A DNA stretch of 64,000 nucleotides from Leeuwenhoekiella nanhaiensis (GTDB lineage Bacteria; Bacteroidota; Bacteroidia; Flavobacteriales; Flavobacteriaceae). Location of the stretch: contig NZ_KZ319294.1 in assembly GCF_002744755.1 (NCBI RefSeq), positions 1 through 64,000 on the forward strand. Reading direction: 5' to 3'. This document shows positions 29,216 to 38,248 of this stretch, piece after piece; the first letter of the stretch is position 1; each line of letters opens with the position of its first letter. Below the pieces are notes generated by a model. It did no database searches. It was given only the letters and a program-made list of their open reading frames with translations, and was not told the origin of the DNA. The position numbers were made by a program, and so were the translations under genes.

Positions 29216-30196
29216 TTAGTCCAGGAAACCCTTTTCGCGCATCCAGGCGTCGTTATACATTTTGCCCACATAGCGGCTGCCGTGATCGTGAAAAAGAACT
29301 ACTACCACATCATCTTTGGTAAAATGTTTCTTAAGCTGAAGTAATCCTTTTATGGCTGCACCTGCCGAATTGCCTAGAAAAAAACCTTCTTCTTTGGCAA
29401 GCCGGCGGGTGTAAATTGCGGCGTCTTTATCGGTTACCTTGGTAAAGCCGTCAATCAAATCAAAATTTACATTGAGCGGAAGAATATCTTCGCCGATACC
29501 TTCGGTGATGTAGGGATAAATTTCGTTTTCATCAAAAATACCGGTCTCGTGGTATTTTTTGAAGACTGATCCGTAGGTATCAACACCCCAGACCTTGACG
29601 TTTGGGTTTTTCATTTTAAGATAGGCACCAACTCCTGAAATCGTCCCACCGGTACCAACCCCAACCACAAAATGAGTTACTTTACCATCTGTTTGATCCC
29701 AGATTTCCGGGCCGGTTGACTCAAAATGAGCCTTGCAGTTACTCGGGTTATCATATTGATTCACGTACCAGGAATTGGGCGTTTCTTCAGCCAGGCGGCG
29801 CGAGGTACTGTAATAAGACTGCGGATCATCGGGTGCCACATCAGTTGGGCAAACCACCACCTCACAACCTACAGCTTTAAGAATATCTATCTTCTCCTTG
29901 CTTTGTTTGTCTGAAATAACACAGACCATTTTGTAGCCTTTCACAATTGCAGCCAGCGCAAGCCCCATTCCGGTATTTCCCGAGGTACCTTCAATGATGG
30001 TTCCTCCCGGTTTTAAAATTCCGGCAGCTTCCGCATCTTCAACCATTTTTAAAGCCATTCGGTCTTTTACCGAATTCCCCGGATTGAAGGTCTCGTATTT
30101 AGCCAGCACCAGGCAGGGTAAATCTGCGGTAAGTCTGTTGATTTTAACCATCGGCGTGTTGCCTATAGTTTCCAGAATGTTTTCGGCATACTGCAT
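29216..30196 (-). CDS. PLP-dependent cysteine synthase / cystathionine beta-synthase type enzyme
   Basis: A 326-residue fold-type II PLP enzyme. PLP lysine K44 in NPGNSVKDRM, substrate loop EGTSGNTGMGLA (69-80), and phosphate-binding loop GVGTGGTISGVG are all seen. The sequence resembles cystathionine beta-synthase cores without heme or C-terminal CBS domains as closely as it does O-acetylserine sulfhydrylase, so it may make cysteine from O-acetylserine or cystathionine from serine and homocysteine. The frame extends to a TTG at 30220, but MQYAENILETIGNTPMV is the typical start. No other sulfur gene is adjacent. Confidence 0.88.
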   Translation of the reverse strand: MQYAENILETIGNTPMVKINRLTADLPCLVLAKYETFNPGNSVKDRMALKMVEDAEAAGILKPGGTIIEGTSGNTGMGLALAAIVKGYKMVCVISDKQSKEKIDILKAVGCEVVVCPTDVAPDDPQSYYSTSRRLAEETPNSWYVNQYDNPSNCKAHFESTGPEIWDQTDGKVTHFVVGVGTGGTISGVGAYLKMKNPNVKVWGVDTYGSVFKKYHETGIFDENEIYPYITEGIGEDILPLNVNFDLIDGFTKVTDKDAAIYTRRLAKEEGFFLGNSAGAAIKGLLQLKKHFTKDDVVVVLFHDHGSRYVGKMYNDAWMREKGFLD

Positions 30197-30310
30197 AAAC
30201 TGATTTTTAAAGGATCTCAAAATGAAAGCGGAATATACTTTCTATTTTAAGAAATCTAAGCCTTAAGAATAATTTTTATGCCGAATTAACAAGAATTAAC
30301 GCTCCGGTAA

Positions 30311-30988
30311 TTACTTCGAAAAGCTCGAGGATGCTCTTTGTAACGGGAGCTTCAGTTTTACGCCTTTCACCTTAAGAATCCAATAAATCGTTGCCGTATT
30401 GCCCACCACTGCCGGAAGAATCCAAACCGCAAGACCAGACAGATGGGTTCCTGCAACCAGAAAAGCGGTAACCGATGCGATATAAGCCCCAATAATCTTA
30501 CCGATGTGCTGTACCAGCCAGCCGGTTTTAGTTCTATGCGGATTTCGCAAAAATTTGAAATCCATCAAACACAGCACGAGACCAATTGCGCCAAAAAACA
30601 GAAATAACACCGCTAGCTCGCCCGATTTCAGCAATCCCGCGGCAAGCATCAACACCGAAATCAAGGCCATCAATCCCGAAATGCCCCAGTCTATTCTATT
30701 AGCAAGCGTTTTGCGCTTTTTAAAACGCAAAGACCGGTTACCTACTAGCACCATATAAATGGTAAATAAGCCAATCATCACCAAAAAGGGATTTTCGTGC
30801 CCCGGCATACTGGCAATGGGTACCGAAAGACCCGAACTCGCCAACATGCCGATTGTAAACCACTCTCCAGATTTTTTGTGGAGTTTGCTTCCTTTTTTGA
30901 CCATAAAACTAAGGCTTCCGGCTATAAGGCCGATGGCTCCAAAAAAAGCGTGAATGTAAATTGCGATCTTAATTGCGGTTTCCATCAT
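30311..30988 (-). CDS. Multi-pass membrane protein, function unknown
   Basis: A 225-residue protein with about seven hydrophobic segments, beginning METAIKIAIYIHAFFGAIGLIAG. The first segment has a His (IYIHAFFGA) followed by KKGSKLHKKSGEWF, and later HRTKTGWLVQHIGKIIGAY. Such H-containing segments occur in DUF2306-like proteins, to which it may belong. It lies alone, 90 bases behind the PLP enzyme start. Start at the first or second Met cannot be decided. Confidence 0.7.
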   Translation of the reverse strand: MMETAIKIAIYIHAFFGAIGLIAGSLSFMVKKGSKLHKKSGEWFTIGMLASSGLSVPIASMPGHENPFLVMIGLFTIYMVLVGNRSLRFKKRKTLANRIDWGISGLMALISVLMLAAGLLKSGELAVLFLFFGAIGLVLCLMDFKFLRNPHRTKTGWLVQHIGKIIGAYIASVTAFLVAGTHLSGLAVWILPAVVGNTATIYWILKVKGVKLKLPLQRASSSFSK

Positions 30989-31209
30989 AAAGGTTTTGAA
31001 TTACCCTTCAAAAATGGACATTGATCTGCGCGATAAGAAAAAGGCTTTACTCAACTGTAAAATTTGGGTACTCAGTTGTAACTGATTCGGTTTTGCTTTC
31101 GCCCCTGCGAGAAAACAAACTACATCAGTAAGCCCTTGAGATATGCAAAGGAAACATAGCCTTGATTTAGAGGCGGGTCCCGGAAACTCACACCTTTTGG
31201 CGGAGCCAA

Positions 31210-32439
31210 TTAGTCAAATTTAATAGTCTTAACCGGAGAAATACGGGTGATCACATAAGACGGAATGAGCAGCATCAGCGCACACAGCAGGAAGGTACCC
31301 ACGTTGAGCAACACGATATAATACCAATCAATATAAACGGGAGCTTCGCTTACGTAATACGTTTCAGGATTTAGCGTAATCAAACCAAAATACTTTTGAA
31401 TCAACAATAAACCAATACCGATAACATTACCCCAAAACAGCCCAACACCTACCAGATACAGCGCGTTGTACATAAAGATTTTACGGATGCTCCAGTCACT
31501 GGCGCCTAAAGCTTTGAGTATGCCTACCATCGGGGTACGCTCCAGAATAAGTACCAGTAAGGCCACAATCATATTGATCCCGGCAACGATGATCATCACC
31601 GCTATGATGAGTGCTATGTTAAAATCAAAGAGCGACAACCACTCAAATATGGAGTAATACTTCTGCTTAATAGTCATTGTATTCAGAAACGAATCGGTAT
31701 TCTTATAAATTTCGACCCCAATCTCATCGAGCTTATCAAAATCGTCTACAAAAACTTCAAAAGCCCCCACCTGATCCTCTTCCCATTTATTGAGCTTTTG
31801 AATATGCCTGATATCTGCAAACAAAAAAGTCTCATCAAACTCCTGAAAACCGCTATCGTAAATACCTACAATATCAAAGCGGCGGTTTAAAAAGCCTCCA
31901 TCTTCTTTAAGGAAGAACACGATCACCTTATCGCCGTTTTTAAAGCCAAGACGGTTTGCGAGATAGGTACTGATCAGTATTTCGGTATTGAGTTTATCGC
32001 TGTAGTCTGGCAAGCGTCCTTCCACCAGAAATTCCTGCATAAAATCCCAGCGGTAGTCTGCGCCCACGCCTTTTACAATAATGCCTTCAAAATCGGTTGG
32101 TGTACGTATCACGCCGGCTTTGGTAGCCGTAACCTGTACGTGACTCACCTCAGAAACGCTCTCAAAATCAGGGTAAAAATCCTGATTTTTGGGAATGGGA
32201 TTTAGCGTTATATCGCTGTTGTTGCCATCAAACTGGGAGACAATAACATCGCCATTAAAGGCCGAAACTTTTTCTTTTATTTTTTGCTGAAGTCCAATAC
32301 CTGTAGCGATGGTGATCATCATCATCACCATACCCAGCACAATTGCGATGATCGCAATTTTAATAATAGGGGTCGAAGCAGTACTTTTATACTGTTTGGC
32401 ACCAATTATGCGTTTAGCTGTAAAATATTCAAAATTCAA
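31210..32439 (-). CDS. FtsX-family ABC transporter permease, LolC/E-like
   Basis: A 409-residue permease with one N-terminal membrane helix (IIKIAIIAIVLGMVMMMITIATG), a large periplasmic MacB-like domain to about residue 260, and three C-terminal helices with the FtsX region containing ERTPMVGILKALGASDWSIRKIF. LolCDE-type permeases lift lipoproteins from the inner membrane. No ATG is available near the N-terminus; the TTG at 32439 gives the family start (M)NFEYFTAKRI. An alternative TTG at 32466 would make it overlap the divergent NamZ-type gene. The ATPase partner is not in the window. Confidence 0.85.
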   Translation of the reverse strand: MNFEYFTAKRIIGAKQYKSTASTPIIKIAIIAIVLGMVMMMITIATGIGLQQKIKEKVSAFNGDVIVSQFDGNNSDITLNPIPKNQDFYPDFESVSEVSHVQVTATKAGVIRTPTDFEGIIVKGVGADYRWDFMQEFLVEGRLPDYSDKLNTEILISTYLANRLGFKNGDKVIVFFLKEDGGFLNRRFDIVGIYDSGFQEFDETFLFADIRHIQKLNKWEEDQVGAFEVFVDDFDKLDEIGVEIYKNTDSFLNTMTIKQKYYSIFEWLSLFDFNIALIIAVMIIVAGINMIVALLVLILERTPMVGILKALGASDWSIRKIFMYNALYLVGVGLFWGNVIGIGLLLIQKYFGLITLNPETYYVSEAPVYIDWYYIVLLNVGTFLLCALMLLIPSYVITRISPVKTIKFD

Positions 32440-32446
32440 TCGTCCT

Positions 32447-33706
32447 ATGGCGTTTCGTTTGCTCAAAAGTAACTTTTTTTTAGTTGTTGTAATTGCGATT
32501 TCCTGCGGAAACCATCCCGGAAAACAAAAACAGGAAGCCGCTGCTGAAGCCTCACTAACTGATGCGCAAAATCAGGAAACCGAATTGGTTTTGGGCGCAA
32601 ACCGCACCGAAGCCTACCTCCCCTTGTTGAAAAACAAACGCGTGGCTGTGGTGGGAAACCCGAGTTCGCTAATTCTTAAACCCGAAAAAATAGAGGGTGA
32701 AAAACGCTATACCCATCTGGTCGATTCGCTTTTAAGCTTAAACGTAAATCTGGTAAAAGTCTTTTCTCCCGAACATGGTTTTAGAGGCACAGCCGATGCC
32801 GGCGAAGCGGTAAAAGACGGAAAAGACCCTAAAACCGGTTTGCCGGTGATTTCGCTTTATGGCAACAATAAAAAACCAAAACCCGGGCAGCTGGAAGGTC
32901 TGGACGTGATTGTTTTTGACATTCAGGATGTGGGTGTACGCTTTTATACCTATATCGCCACCTTACATTATGTGATGGAAGCAGCCGCAGATGCCGGAAT
33001 CCCCGTCCTTGTGCTCGATCGCCCCAACCCCAACGGAAGCTATGTAGACGGCCCGGTGATGGAAGCCGAACACACCAGTTTTTTAGGTATGCACGCCGGT
33101 GTTCCGCTGGTTCACGGGATGACCATTGGTGAATACGCGCAGATGATGGCCAAAGAAGGCTGGCTTCAATCACAAAAAGAAGTAGAACTTACCGTAATCC
33201 CAATGACGGGGTACCGGCACGATTTAGCCTATTCGCTACCGGTAAGGCCTTCGCCAAATTTACCCAACGACCAGTCGGTAATGCTGTATCCCAGCCTGGG
33301 TCTTTGCGAGGGCACGGCGCTTAACGCCGGTCGGGGTACCGAAATGCAGTTTCAGGTTATTGGCAGCCCGTTACTACCAGCAGCCGATTATCCGCTTACT
33401 TACACACCTCAGCCTAATTTTGGTTCCAAAAACCCAAAATTTAAAGGCGAAGTTTGCCACGGCCTTGATCTGCGCGACCTTGCCCCTCTTGACCGGGTAG
33501 ACCTGAGTTTTATCTACAACGCTTATCAAAACTATACCGATAAGGCTTCCTTTTTCAACACGACCAATTTCACTGCACACGCGGGCACCACACTTCTGCA
33601 AAAACAAATTGAGCAGGATTTGGGGCTTGATGCTATTTATGCTTCCTGGAAGCCGGGAATTGACCGGTTTAAGGCTTTGCGGTCCAGATATCTGATCTAT
33701 CCGTAA
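32447..33706 (+). CDS. NamZ-type (DUF1343) exo-beta-N-acetylmuramidase, lipoprotein
   Basis: A 419-residue lipoprotein: signal peptide NFFLVVVIAISC with lipobox Cys20, then the DUF1343 domain. The family motif SPEHGFRGTADAGE (107-120) holds the conserved Glu109-His110; LYGNNKKPKP, FDIQDVGVRFYTYI, LDRPNPNG and ERGTEMQFQ-like GRGTEMQFQVIGSP follow. Characterised members (Bacillus subtilis YbbC/NamZ, Tannerella homologue) release terminal MurNAc from peptidoglycan fragments. The ATG at 32447 lies 7 bases from the TTG start of the divergent permease; an in-frame TTG at 32459 is a possible alternative. It is followed by other exported hydrolases. Confidence 0.9.
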   Translation: MAFRLLKSNFFLVVVIAISCGNHPGKQKQEAAAEASLTDAQNQETELVLGANRTEAYLPLLKNKRVAVVGNPSSLILKPEKIEGEKRYTHLVDSLLSLNVNLVKVFSPEHGFRGTADAGEAVKDGKDPKTGLPVISLYGNNKKPKPGQLEGLDVIVFDIQDVGVRFYTYIATLHYVMEAAADAGIPVLVLDRPNPNGSYVDGPVMEAEHTSFLGMHAGVPLVHGMTIGEYAQMMAKEGWLQSQKEVELTVIPMTGYRHDLAYSLPVRPSPNLPNDQSVMLYPSLGLCEGTALNAGRGTEMQFQVIGSPLLPAADYPLTYTPQPNFGSKNPKFKGEVCHGLDLRDLAPLDRVDLSFIYNAYQNYTDKASFFNTTNFTAHAGTTLLQKQIEQDLGLDAIYASWKPGIDRFKALRSRYLIYP

Positions 33707-33831
33707 TTTTTTAAAAACAGGTTTAGATTACCCTAAAATTGTTGAAAATTAACAACAAGTATCTGCGTTTTTCCTATATTTAGGGTTCTACTTTATTAAA
33801 AATCAATCTTTCATAGCTAAACGCAGTTTTT

Positions 33832-34197
33832 ATGAAATTTCTTATCACGTTGACCCTTTTGCTTTTTTGCGGCGCCACACAAGCCCAGCGACTTCTGGGC
33901 ACAGTCACCGATGCTAAAACTCAGGAACCTATTACCGGAGTCAATGTGTTCATCAAGTCTATAAAAAAGGGGGTTACCACAAAGAAAGACGGCGTATTCT
34001 ACTTTGAGCAGGCAAACGGTCTGCAACCTCAGGACACCCTTTTATTTAATATGGTAGGCTACCGCACATTAAAATTAACTTTAGATCAGTTTCAAAAACT
34101 CGAGAAAAAAGTAAATCTTTACGAAGAAAACCTATCCAACCTGCGCTCTGATAAAGCGGTCAGGATCATCACCATCAGTGACGGAAACAGTAAATAA
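33832..34197 (+). CDS. Secreted CarboxypepD_reg-like domain protein
   Basis: A 121-residue exported protein: signal peptide ending ATQAQ, then a single CarboxypepD_reg-like domain (LLGTVTDAKTQEPITGVNVFI, TTKKDGVFYFE, LLFNMVGYRTLKL) and a short tail. This domain is normally the N-terminal part of SusC-type receptors; alone, it may be a periplasmic binding or structural module. It lies between the NamZ-type gene and the serine hydrolase gene, with 16 bases to the latter, so the two are probably co-transcribed. Confidence 0.8.
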   Translation: MKFLITLTLLLFCGATQAQRLLGTVTDAKTQEPITGVNVFIKSIKKGVTTKKDGVFYFEQANGLQPQDTLLFNMVGYRTLKLTLDQFQKLEKKVNLYEENLSNLRSDKAVRIITISDGNSK

Positions 34198-34213
34198 CCA
34201 ACGCCTAATCTTT

Positions 34214-35500
34214 ATGAAAAACACATTCCTGAAGCAATTCGTTTTAGGCTTATGCCTCTGCGGTTTTACCGCTTTCGCCCAGCAAAACACCTATGAATTA
34301 CCCCTTGCAAAGCCTGCCGATGCAGGAATGCGCACCTATCACCTCAGCTACATCGATTCACTGGCCAACGAGGCAATAACCGAAAAACAGGTGCCGGGCA
34401 TCGTGGCACTGGTGGTGCGTGATGGCAAGGTGGTTTATCATAAAGCTTTCGGTCAGGCTGATCCTTCGGGCAAAAAACTGCAAACATCCTCAATCTTTCG
34501 CATTGCTTCACAAACCAAAGCCATAACCTCTACCGCAGCGATGATTTTATGGGAGCGCGGTAAATTCCAGCTAGACGATCCTATTGCAAAGTATATTCCC
34601 GAGTTTAAAGACGCGCAGGTTCTTGACTCGCTCTTACCTGACGGAAGTTACACCTCACACCAGGCAGATAAACCCATTACCATTCGTCATTTACTAACCC
34701 ACACTTCGGGGATTGGCTATGGTGCGATAGATGGCGATGCTCGCTTTAGAAAACTATATGAAGATGCCGGAATCATCGACGGCTTTACAACCAAAAACAT
34801 AACCCTGGCCGAAAACGAACCCAAACTGGCCAAGATGCCCTTGCATCACAACCCAGGCGAACGTTTTACCTACAGTGAAGGGATCGATGTGGTAGGATAT
34901 CTGGTTGAACTGCTTTCAGGCAAAAAGCTGGATGTATTTATGCACGAAGAGATTTTTGAGCCTCTGGCGATGACCGACACCTATTTCTACATTCCAAAAG
35001 AAAAGCACGAGCGTCTGGTTGCCGTACAGGCTCTGGAAAACGGCAAGTGGACAGACGCCGGTTCTAATGCTTTTTATGCTGCAAACTATCCTATAAGCGG
35101 TGCTCAAACTTTCTTTTCGGGCGGGGCCGGACTCTCCAGTACTGCGCTTGATTACGCCCAGTTCTTGCAGATGTACGTCAACGGCGGGCAGCTTAACGGC
35201 AAACGCATTTTAAGTCCAACTACCGTCGACTTTATTTTGAGCAATCAAATAGGTGATATCTGGGCAGATCAAGGTGCCGGTCACGGTCTTGCTTTTAAAG
35301 TTGTGGGAGAAGGCGCTTCCGCGAAAGGTGGCCAGGGAAGTCCGGGCACTTTTGAGTGGGGAGGTTATTTCAACACGCAGTATTTCGCAGATCCAAAACA
35401 AAAACTCATTGGGATCATCCTGAAACAAACTCTTGGAGCCAATAACGATCAGACCGCCTGGAAGTTTCGCAACATCGTTTTTTCGTCTGTTGCAGAATAA
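34214..35500 (+). CDS. Exported serine hydrolase, class C beta-lactamase fold
   Basis: 428 residues with a signal peptide ending AFAQQ. The SxxK motif is S99-Q-T-K102 (RIASQTKAI), the second motif is Y220-S-E, and the third is the W-G-G type (FEWGGYFN) usual in family VIII esterases and D-aminopeptidase-like members. It may cleave D-amino acid peptides or esters; a true beta-lactamase is unlikely. In B. subtilis a beta-lactamase-fold protein (AmiE/YbbE) is encoded next to NamZ for muropeptide recycling, and the same pairing here suggests a similar role. The in-frame start at 34178 overlaps the previous gene, and the Met with the signal peptide at 34214 is preferred. Confidence 0.88.
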   Translation: MKNTFLKQFVLGLCLCGFTAFAQQNTYELPLAKPADAGMRTYHLSYIDSLANEAITEKQVPGIVALVVRDGKVVYHKAFGQADPSGKKLQTSSIFRIASQTKAITSTAAMILWERGKFQLDDPIAKYIPEFKDAQVLDSLLPDGSYTSHQADKPITIRHLLTHTSGIGYGAIDGDARFRKLYEDAGIIDGFTTKNITLAENEPKLAKMPLHHNPGERFTYSEGIDVVGYLVELLSGKKLDVFMHEEIFEPLAMTDTYFYIPKEKHERLVAVQALENGKWTDAGSNAFYAANYPISGAQTFFSGGAGLSSTALDYAQFLQMYVNGGQLNGKRILSPTTVDFILSNQIGDIWADQGAGHGLAFKVVGEGASAKGGQGSPGTFEWGGYFNTQYFADPKQKLIGIILKQTLGANNDQTAWKFRNIVFSSVAE

Positions 35501-35543
35501 AGAATTTTTAGGCTAAAAAAATAGAGCCTTATTAATTGTACAG

Positions 35544-35577
35544 GGAATCGGGCAGTTTTGTCCGATTCCTTTCATTT
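35544..35577 (+). terminator. Terminator behind the serine hydrolase gene
   Basis: Stem GGAATCGG (35544-35551) with CCGATTCC (35562-35569), followed by TTTCATTT, 44 bases behind the stop. The T run is interrupted, so termination may be partial. Confidence 0.6.
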
Positions 35578-35625
35578 AAATACCATCTGTAGGCTAACTT
35601 TAACCGGAAAACTAAATACAAATCC

Positions 35626-37176
35626 ATGAAAAAACAGCTTTTTGCTTTTGCGATCAGTTCGCTGCTAAGCGCCGGGTTATGCGCCCAAAGTCAGGAGGAA
35701 ACCATCAAGGCGGTGGTTACCGAAGCCACTGAAAATTCCCAGCTTAAATTACTCGCCCATCAATTGCTCGACGTGGTTGGACCCCGACTCGTAGGAAGTC
35801 CTGAAATGAAACAGGCACACGACTGGGCGGTTAAAACCTATACCGATTGGGGCATACCTGCAGAAAATCAGCAATGGGGAGTTTGGAAAGCCTGGGATCG
35901 CGGGATTACACATATTGATTTGGTGAGTCCACGCAGCGTAAGTCTGGAAGGCATGCAACTGGCGTGGAGCCCTTCAACTTCTGCGAAAGGTGTAGAAGCC
36001 GAGGTTGTGGTGTTACCGGAAGCTAAAGATTCACTGGCATTTCAAGATATGCTGAGCCAGGTCAAAGGTAAATTTGTTTTGATTTCTATGCCGCAACCTA
36101 CCGGAAGACCTGATGAAAACTGGGAAGAATGGGCAACTCCAGAATCATTTGAAAAGATGAAAACCGAGCGTGACGCGCTTAACGATGCCTGGAACGCCCG
36201 CATCAAAGCCACCGGATATTCTTCACGCGAATTGCCGAAAATTTTGGAAAAAGCCGGAGCTGTTGGGGTGATCACCAGCAACTGGTCACGCGGATTTGGC
36301 GTAAATAAAGTCTTTTCGGCCTACACCGATAAAATCCCGATGGTAGACATCGCTTTAGAAGATTACGGTCTGCTCTACCGCCTTGCGGATTATGGTGATA
36401 AACCGGTCATCAAGGTGGTGGCTCAATCTAAAGATCTGGGCGAAGCACCAACCTTCAATACCATTGCTCAGATTAAAGGGACCGAAAAACCGGACGAATA
36501 TGTGATTCTTTCTGCGCATTTTGATTCTTGGGACGGCGCTCAGGGCGCTACCGATAACGGCACCGGAACCCTCGTGATGATGGAAGCTATGCGTATTCTT
36601 AAAAAAGTATATCCCAATCCCAAACGCACCATCCTTGTAGGTCACTGGGGAAGTGAAGAACAGGGACTTAACGGTTCTCGTTCTTTTGTAAAAGACCATC
36701 CGGAAATCGTCGCCGGTGTACAGGCGGTATTCAATCAGGATAATGGTACCGGTCGCGTGGCAAACATCTCCGGAAACGGATTTTTACACGCTTACGATTA
36801 CCTGGGCAGCTGGTTAAGCGCAGTGCCCGATGAAGTAGCCGAAATCGAAACCAACTTCCCCGGGGCTCCCGGTCGTGGCGGTTCTGACTACGCCTCCTTT
36901 GTTGCCGCGGGTGCTCCTGCCTTCAATCTTAGTTCGCTAAGCTGGAATTACTGGAACTACACCTGGCATACCAACCGCGACACCTATGATAAAATCGTTT
37001 GGGATGATGTGCAAAACAACGTGATTCTTACGGCTGTATTAGCCTATATGGCTAGTGAAGATGAAGATAAAACCTCGCGTGAACAAATTGTTCTACCCGT
37101 AAGCTCAAGAACCGGTGAACAAATGACCTGGCCTGAGCCTCGTGACGGAACCCGTCGTGGTGGACTTGAAGATTAG
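35626..37176 (+). CDS. Exported M28-family metallopeptidase
   Basis: A 516-residue secreted aminopeptidase-type protein with a signal peptide ending GLCAQ. A PA-like domain (about 100-270) precedes the zinc peptidase core. The ligands are visible: H298 (LSAHFDSWD), D310 (GATDNGTG), E344/E345 (WGSEEQGL), D372 (FNQDNGTG) and a C-terminal His (YTWHTNRDTYD). M28 enzymes remove N-terminal amino acids or cleave dipeptides. It follows the serine hydrolase gene by 125 bases with a terminator-like hairpin between, and faces the DUF1028 gene. The ending is a polar PEPRDGTRRGG tail without a sorting domain. Confidence 0.92.
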   Translation: MKKQLFAFAISSLLSAGLCAQSQEETIKAVVTEATENSQLKLLAHQLLDVVGPRLVGSPEMKQAHDWAVKTYTDWGIPAENQQWGVWKAWDRGITHIDLVSPRSVSLEGMQLAWSPSTSAKGVEAEVVVLPEAKDSLAFQDMLSQVKGKFVLISMPQPTGRPDENWEEWATPESFEKMKTERDALNDAWNARIKATGYSSRELPKILEKAGAVGVITSNWSRGFGVNKVFSAYTDKIPMVDIALEDYGLLYRLADYGDKPVIKVVAQSKDLGEAPTFNTIAQIKGTEKPDEYVILSAHFDSWDGAQGATDNGTGTLVMMEAMRILKKVYPNPKRTILVGHWGSEEQGLNGSRSFVKDHPEIVAGVQAVFNQDNGTGRVANISGNGFLHAYDYLGSWLSAVPDEVAEIETNFPGAPGRGGSDYASFVAAGAPAFNLSSLSWNYWNYTWHTNRDTYDKIVWDDVQNNVILTAVLAYMASEDEDKTSREQIVLPVSSRTGEQMTWPEPRDGTRRGGLED

Positions 37177-37209
37177 ATTTGAGATATTAGACGCTAGATT
37201 TTAGATTTT

Positions 37210-37243
37210 AAAAAAAACCTGAGCAATTGCTCAGGTTTTTTTT
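37210..37243. terminator. Bidirectional terminator between the M28 and DUF1028 genes
   Basis: A perfect palindrome centred on AATT: A run, CCTGAGCAATTGCTCAGG, T run. It serves both convergent genes. Confidence 0.9.
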
Positions 37244-37259
37244 TGTTTTAAGTAAAGGA

Positions 37260-38246
37260 TTACAACTCCTGAATCTGCTTTACTTCTTCTTCACTAAGTG
37301 TCAATAATCCCGGTTTTACGAGACGGCCTATCATCTCGCGCCAGTTTTCGTCCTGCTCAAAAATGTTTTTAAAAATAGGCTTGGCTTCTTCTAGCTGCCC
37401 GTCGTTTGCCATCGCTACGGCTGCCCAGAATTGCATTTCCAGATTATCGGGAAACATACGTTCAGCGGTACCGTAAAGCTTTAAGGCTTCGGGCATATCG
37501 CCGGCCTCTACAGCCAGATCACCTCGATTCATGTAGTCATACGCACGGGCAACCTTCAGCAAACGATCTAATTCTTCAATGGGGTTTTCATGATCGTCAA
37601 CCCGCAAATTGATTCTATATTCTTCCCAGGAATTTTCAGCCAATTCAGGACCTACCACGATCAAGGCTGCGCTTTGCTTTCCGCGTATATCACCACCCGC
37701 ATCCTGAGCGGCTTTAAGCACAGCTACCATACGCTCTGCAAGCGGAAGATCGCTATGAGCTTCAAAAGCCTTTGCCATCGCAGGAACCGTTTGGTCGGTC
37801 AGCATCATATTGGCTTGTACCGAGAAATTATCACCCGTTATCTGACTGGCGTATACCACACATTTCTCACCGGTGTATGCGGCAGCATTTCCATTTACAT
37901 CTAAAAAAGCGACCTGGCGAAAGGCCTTGCCTTCATCTTCGGCTACCAGTTGATCTAAAGCTGCTTCTGCCGAAATACCTTCCTGCATAAGCGCCAAGCC
38001 TCTTGGCCCATATGCGGGATTTACAAAAGACTGAGTGGCCACCACCCCTACTCCGCTTTTTCCCCAGGAGACTAAAGAACCCACGCTAAACCAGTGACTC
38101 TGCACCGCAACCGCCATTTCGCCGGTATTGGCATCGCGTGCCACGATAGAAAAGGTGTGGGCAAACGCGCTTTTATCTGCATTAATGTTTTGAGCAAAGC
38201 AAGTTGCATTTGAGGCGATCAGTAATACGGTGAGTAATTTTTTCAT
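37260..38246 (-). CDS. Exported DUF1028 (Ntn-hydrolase-like) protein
   Basis: A 328-residue protein with signal peptide ending CFAQN. Residues about 29-230 form the DUF1028 domain (HTFSIVARDANTGEMAVAVQSHWFSVGS, VGVVATQSFVNPAYGPRGL), a family placed near the Ntn hydrolases, though no activity is established for this type. The C-terminal 90 residues form TPR-like helices (AYDYMNRGDLAVEAGDMPEALKLYGTAE). It ends at the M28 peptidase terminator and starts 2 bases behind the YkgJ gene. Its neighbours hint at peptide or cell-wall fragment breakdown; this is inference. Confidence 0.85.
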   Translation of the reverse strand: MKKLLTVLLIASNATCFAQNINADKSAFAHTFSIVARDANTGEMAVAVQSHWFSVGSLVSWGKSGVGVVATQSFVNPAYGPRGLALMQEGISAEAALDQLVAEDEGKAFRQVAFLDVNGNAAAYTGEKCVVYASQITGDNFSVQANMMLTDQTVPAMAKAFEAHSDLPLAERMVAVLKAAQDAGGDIRGKQSAALIVVGPELAENSWEEYRINLRVDDHENPIEELDRLLKVARAYDYMNRGDLAVEAGDMPEALKLYGTAERMFPDNLEMQFWAAVAMANDGQLEEAKPIFKNIFEQDENWREMIGRLVKPGLLTLSEEEVKQIQEL

Positions 38247-38248
38247 AC

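Noticed and set aside
34214-35500. Serine hydrolase as an antibiotic-resistance beta-lactamase
   Set aside because: The third motif is W-G-G and not K-T-G, as in esterase or peptidase members of the fold.
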